Under the pieces are notes generated by a model, which saw nothing but the letters and a program-made list of their open reading frames with translations, was not told the DNA's origin and ran no database searches. A stretch of DNA of 7,841 nucleotides, from contig JAJAZI010000193.1 in NCBI GenBank assembly GCA_026785785.1, positions 1 through 7,841 of the forward strand, written 5' to 3'. Of the stretch, positions 6,477 to 7,841 are shown piece after piece. Position numbers and translations under genes: made by a program. The stretch is from Microbacteriaceae bacterium. GTDB taxonomy: Bacteria; Actinomycetota; Actinomycetes; Actinomycetales; Microbacteriaceae. The stretch's first letter is position 1. Every line of letters starts with the position of its first letter.

Positions 6477-7586
6477 GTGACGCACGACAACGGCACGGGA
6501 AAGCTCGTCGTCGCCGTGCTGTTCGGGGGCCGCTCGAGCGAGCACTCGATCAGCTGCGCCACGGCCGGGGGAGTGCTCGCGGCGATCGACCGGGGCAAGT
6601 ACGACGTCATCCCGATCGGCATCACGGTCGACGGCGCGTTCACCCTGCAGCCCGATGATCCCGCATCGTTCGCCCTCGACCCGGAGACCCTGCCCAGCGT
6701 GCCCGACAACGGCACGCGCGTGCACTGGCCGGTCTCCTCGGTCTCGCGCGCGCTGACCGTGACGGATGCTGCGGGCGCGACCCGCGGCCTTGGCGACATC
6801 GATATCGTGTTCCCGATCCTGCACGGGCCGTTCGGCGAGGACGGCACCATCCAGGGCCTGCTCGAGCTCATCGGGTTGCCGTACGTCGGCGCCGGCGTGC
6901 TCGCCTCGGCCGTCGGCATGGACAAGCACTTCTCCAAGACCCTGCTCCAGCACTCCGGCATCGCCGTCGCCCCGTGGCGCACCGTGTCGGCGCGCGAATG
7001 GGCGGCATCCCCCGACGTCGTCGTTTCGGCGGCCGATGCCCTCGGCTGGCCCGTGTTCGTGAAGCCGGCGCGTGCCGGCTCGAGCGTCGGGGTCTCCCGC
7101 GCGGACTCGGCCATGGATCTCCCCGCTGCCATGGCCCTTGCCCTGGTCGAGGACAGCAAGGTGCTCATCGAGGCCCGGCTTGTCGGTCGCGAGATCGAGT
7201 GCGGAGTGATCGGCGGACGACGCGGCGAGGCACCCCGTGTCTCGGTCGCCGGGGAGATCATCGTGCGCGGCGCCGGCTTCTACGACTTCACCGCCAAGTA
7301 CCTCGATGCCGGAGGCGTCGACCTCGTCTGCCCGACCTCGCTCACTCCGCACGAGCTCGTCGAGATGCAGCGCCTCGCGGCTCTCGCCTTCGAGGCGATC
7401 GGGGCGGCCGGTCTCGCCCGCGTCGACTTCTTCCTCACAGATTCGGGCTTCGTCATCAACGAGCTCAACACCATGCCGGGCTTCACCCCGATCTCGATGT
7501 TCCCCAAGTGCTGGATGGCCACCGGGCTCAGCTACCCCGAACTCATCGACGAGCTCATCGAGATCGGGCTCGAGACGGTTCGCTGA
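6477..7586 (+). CDS. ddl: D-alanine--D-alanine ligase
   Basis: Ddl joins two D-alanines using ATP, making the dipeptide that MurF adds to the peptidoglycan precursor. The 369-residue product resembles E. coli DdlA (364). It shows FGGRSSEHSIS (16-26), HGPFGEDG (116-123), the ATP-grasp lysine Lys196 in KPARAGSSVGVS, and metal-binding Asp317, Glu329 and Asn331 in NELNTMPGFTP. In the omega loop FYDFTAKY, Tyr275 matches the tyrosine that characterises D-Ala-D-Ala ligases; D-Ala-D-Lac ligases differ there, so ordinary D-Ala termini are expected. The GTG at 6477 directly follows the gpsA stop, with GGAG six bases upstream. It is the last gene of the plus-strand run and follows murA by two genes, so two cytoplasmic peptidoglycan enzymes share this cluster. 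Confidence 0.96.
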   Translation: MTHDNGTGKLVVAVLFGGRSSEHSISCATAGGVLAAIDRGKYDVIPIGITVDGAFTLQPDDPASFALDPETLPSVPDNGTRVHWPVSSVSRALTVTDAAGATRGLGDIDIVFPILHGPFGEDGTIQGLLELIGLPYVGAGVLASAVGMDKHFSKTLLQHSGIAVAPWRTVSAREWAASPDVVVSAADALGWPVFVKPARAGSSVGVSRADSAMDLPAAMALALVEDSKVLIEARLVGREIECGVIGGRRGEAPRVSVAGEIIVRGAGFYDFTAKYLDAGGVDLVCPTSLTPHELVEMQRLAALAFEAIGAAGLARVDFFLTDSGFVINELNTMPGFTPISMFPKCWMATGLSYPELIDELIEIGLETVR

Positions 7587-7841
7587 GCGTCGCCGCCGTC
7601 AGCGGAGCTGGGTCGGTTCCAGGCCCGTCCGCTCGCAGGGACGCAATCCGCAGCGACTCATCCGACTCGCGGGAGGACCGCAGGGCCGAGCTGGCGGTGC
7701 CGTCGCGCGCGCACTGTTGCACGGTCACCGGCCGATCGAGGGCGGCCTCGACGAGCAGGGCGTAGCGCCGGACCCAGCCGGCGTCGACGCGGCAGCGCCG
7801 GCTTCGGCATCCCGTGCCGCGCATCCGGCCACCAAGGTGAC
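7555..7841 (-). CDS. Unrecognised coding-like region, partial, possibly frameshifted lipoprotein
   Basis: I do not recognise this protein. The minus strand is open in one frame from the right edge to a TGA at 7555. Codons between about 7795 and 7640 in this frame have nearly all G or C in third positions and balanced second positions, reading VDAGWVRRYALLVEAALD and onward, which looks coding. Upstream of about 7795 the same frame is Arg/Gly-rich and looks like a shadow. There, a different frame entering at 7841 reads VTLVAGCAARDAEAG, like a lipoprotein signal with the lipobox LVAGC. One explanation is a single gene broken by a one-base loss near 7790. Another is a gene starting at the ATG ending at 7824 (GGTGG five bases upstream, 89 residues). 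The tail overlaps ddl by 32 bases on the opposite strand, which is unusual. It may not be a gene. Confidence 0.28.
   Translation of the reverse strand, partial: HLGGRMRGTGCRSRRCRVDAGWVRRYALLVEAALDRPVTVQQCARDGTASSALRSSRESDESLRIASLRADGPGTDPAPLTAATLSEPSRARSR
7579..7606 (+). terminator. Hairpin over the ddl stop codon, possible weak terminator
   Basis: TTCGCTGA (7579-7586) pairs with TCAGCGGA (7599-7606), eight pairs including one G-U, around a 12-base GC-rich loop. It starts in the last ddl codons and ends the plus-strand run. There is no T-run after it, so it is not a classical intrinsic terminator; actinobacteria often use hairpins with poor tails, but this one may also be chance or may only protect the 3' end. 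Confidence 0.25.

Noticed and set aside
5463..7352. A 629-codon open frame on the minus strand across gpsA and ddl
   Set aside because: It is antisense to two genes with full sets of family motifs, its translation is Arg/Asp/His-rich with no domain, and such long antisense frames are expected at this base composition.
7587..7841. Plus-strand open frame after ddl, such as the DUF3515 gene that often follows ddl in actinobacteria
   Set aside because: The plus frames are Arg/Ser-rich, lack a start with a ribosome site, and show no signal peptide or WGDP-like motif of that family.

Overview
The window is a stretch of core chromosome from a high-GC actinobacterium, roughly 70% G+C by eye, with third codon positions almost always G or C. 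The gene content and the order leuC-leuD-murA-plsC-gpsA-ddl, together with the protein sequences, fit the family Microbacteriaceae (Leifsonia/Clavibacter-like). That placement comes from recalled family resemblance, not from a search. I see no insertion sequence, integrase, CRISPR array, tRNA or rRNA, and no block of foreign base composition.

Layout. Positions 27-1106 (minus) encode a leucine/branched-chain amino acid dehydrogenase. A 170-base divergent intergenic region (1107-1276) separates it from the plus-strand run and holds a -10-like box and several inverted repeats. From 1277 to 7586 six plus-strand genes are packed tightly: leuC and leuD (isopropylmalate isomerase subunits), murA (first committed step of peptidoglycan synthesis), a PlsC-like acyltransferase, gpsA (glycerol-3-phosphate dehydrogenase) and ddl (D-Ala-D-Ala ligase). 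Gaps run from a 4-base overlap to 38 bases, which suggests one operon or two overlapping transcription units. The last 255 bases contain no recognised gene, but the minus strand there carries a coding-like signal that appears to change frame, possibly a broken or mis-sequenced small lipoprotein gene entering from the right.

How the genes fit together. LeuCD make leucine precursor, while the divergent dehydrogenase deaminates leucine, valine and isoleucine to 2-keto acids. Keto acids of this kind prime iso/anteiso fatty acids, which dominate Microbacteriaceae membranes. GpsA makes the glycerol-3-phosphate backbone and the PlsC-like protein acylates lysophosphatidate, so both feed phospholipid synthesis. 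MurA and Ddl supply peptidoglycan precursors. The cluster therefore couples leucine metabolism to building the cell envelope.

I found no previously undescribed biological system. The most useful leads are the divergent control region between leucine breakdown and leucine synthesis, the frame-switching signal at the right edge, several start-site ambiguities, and an enrichment of the hexamer GGATGC.
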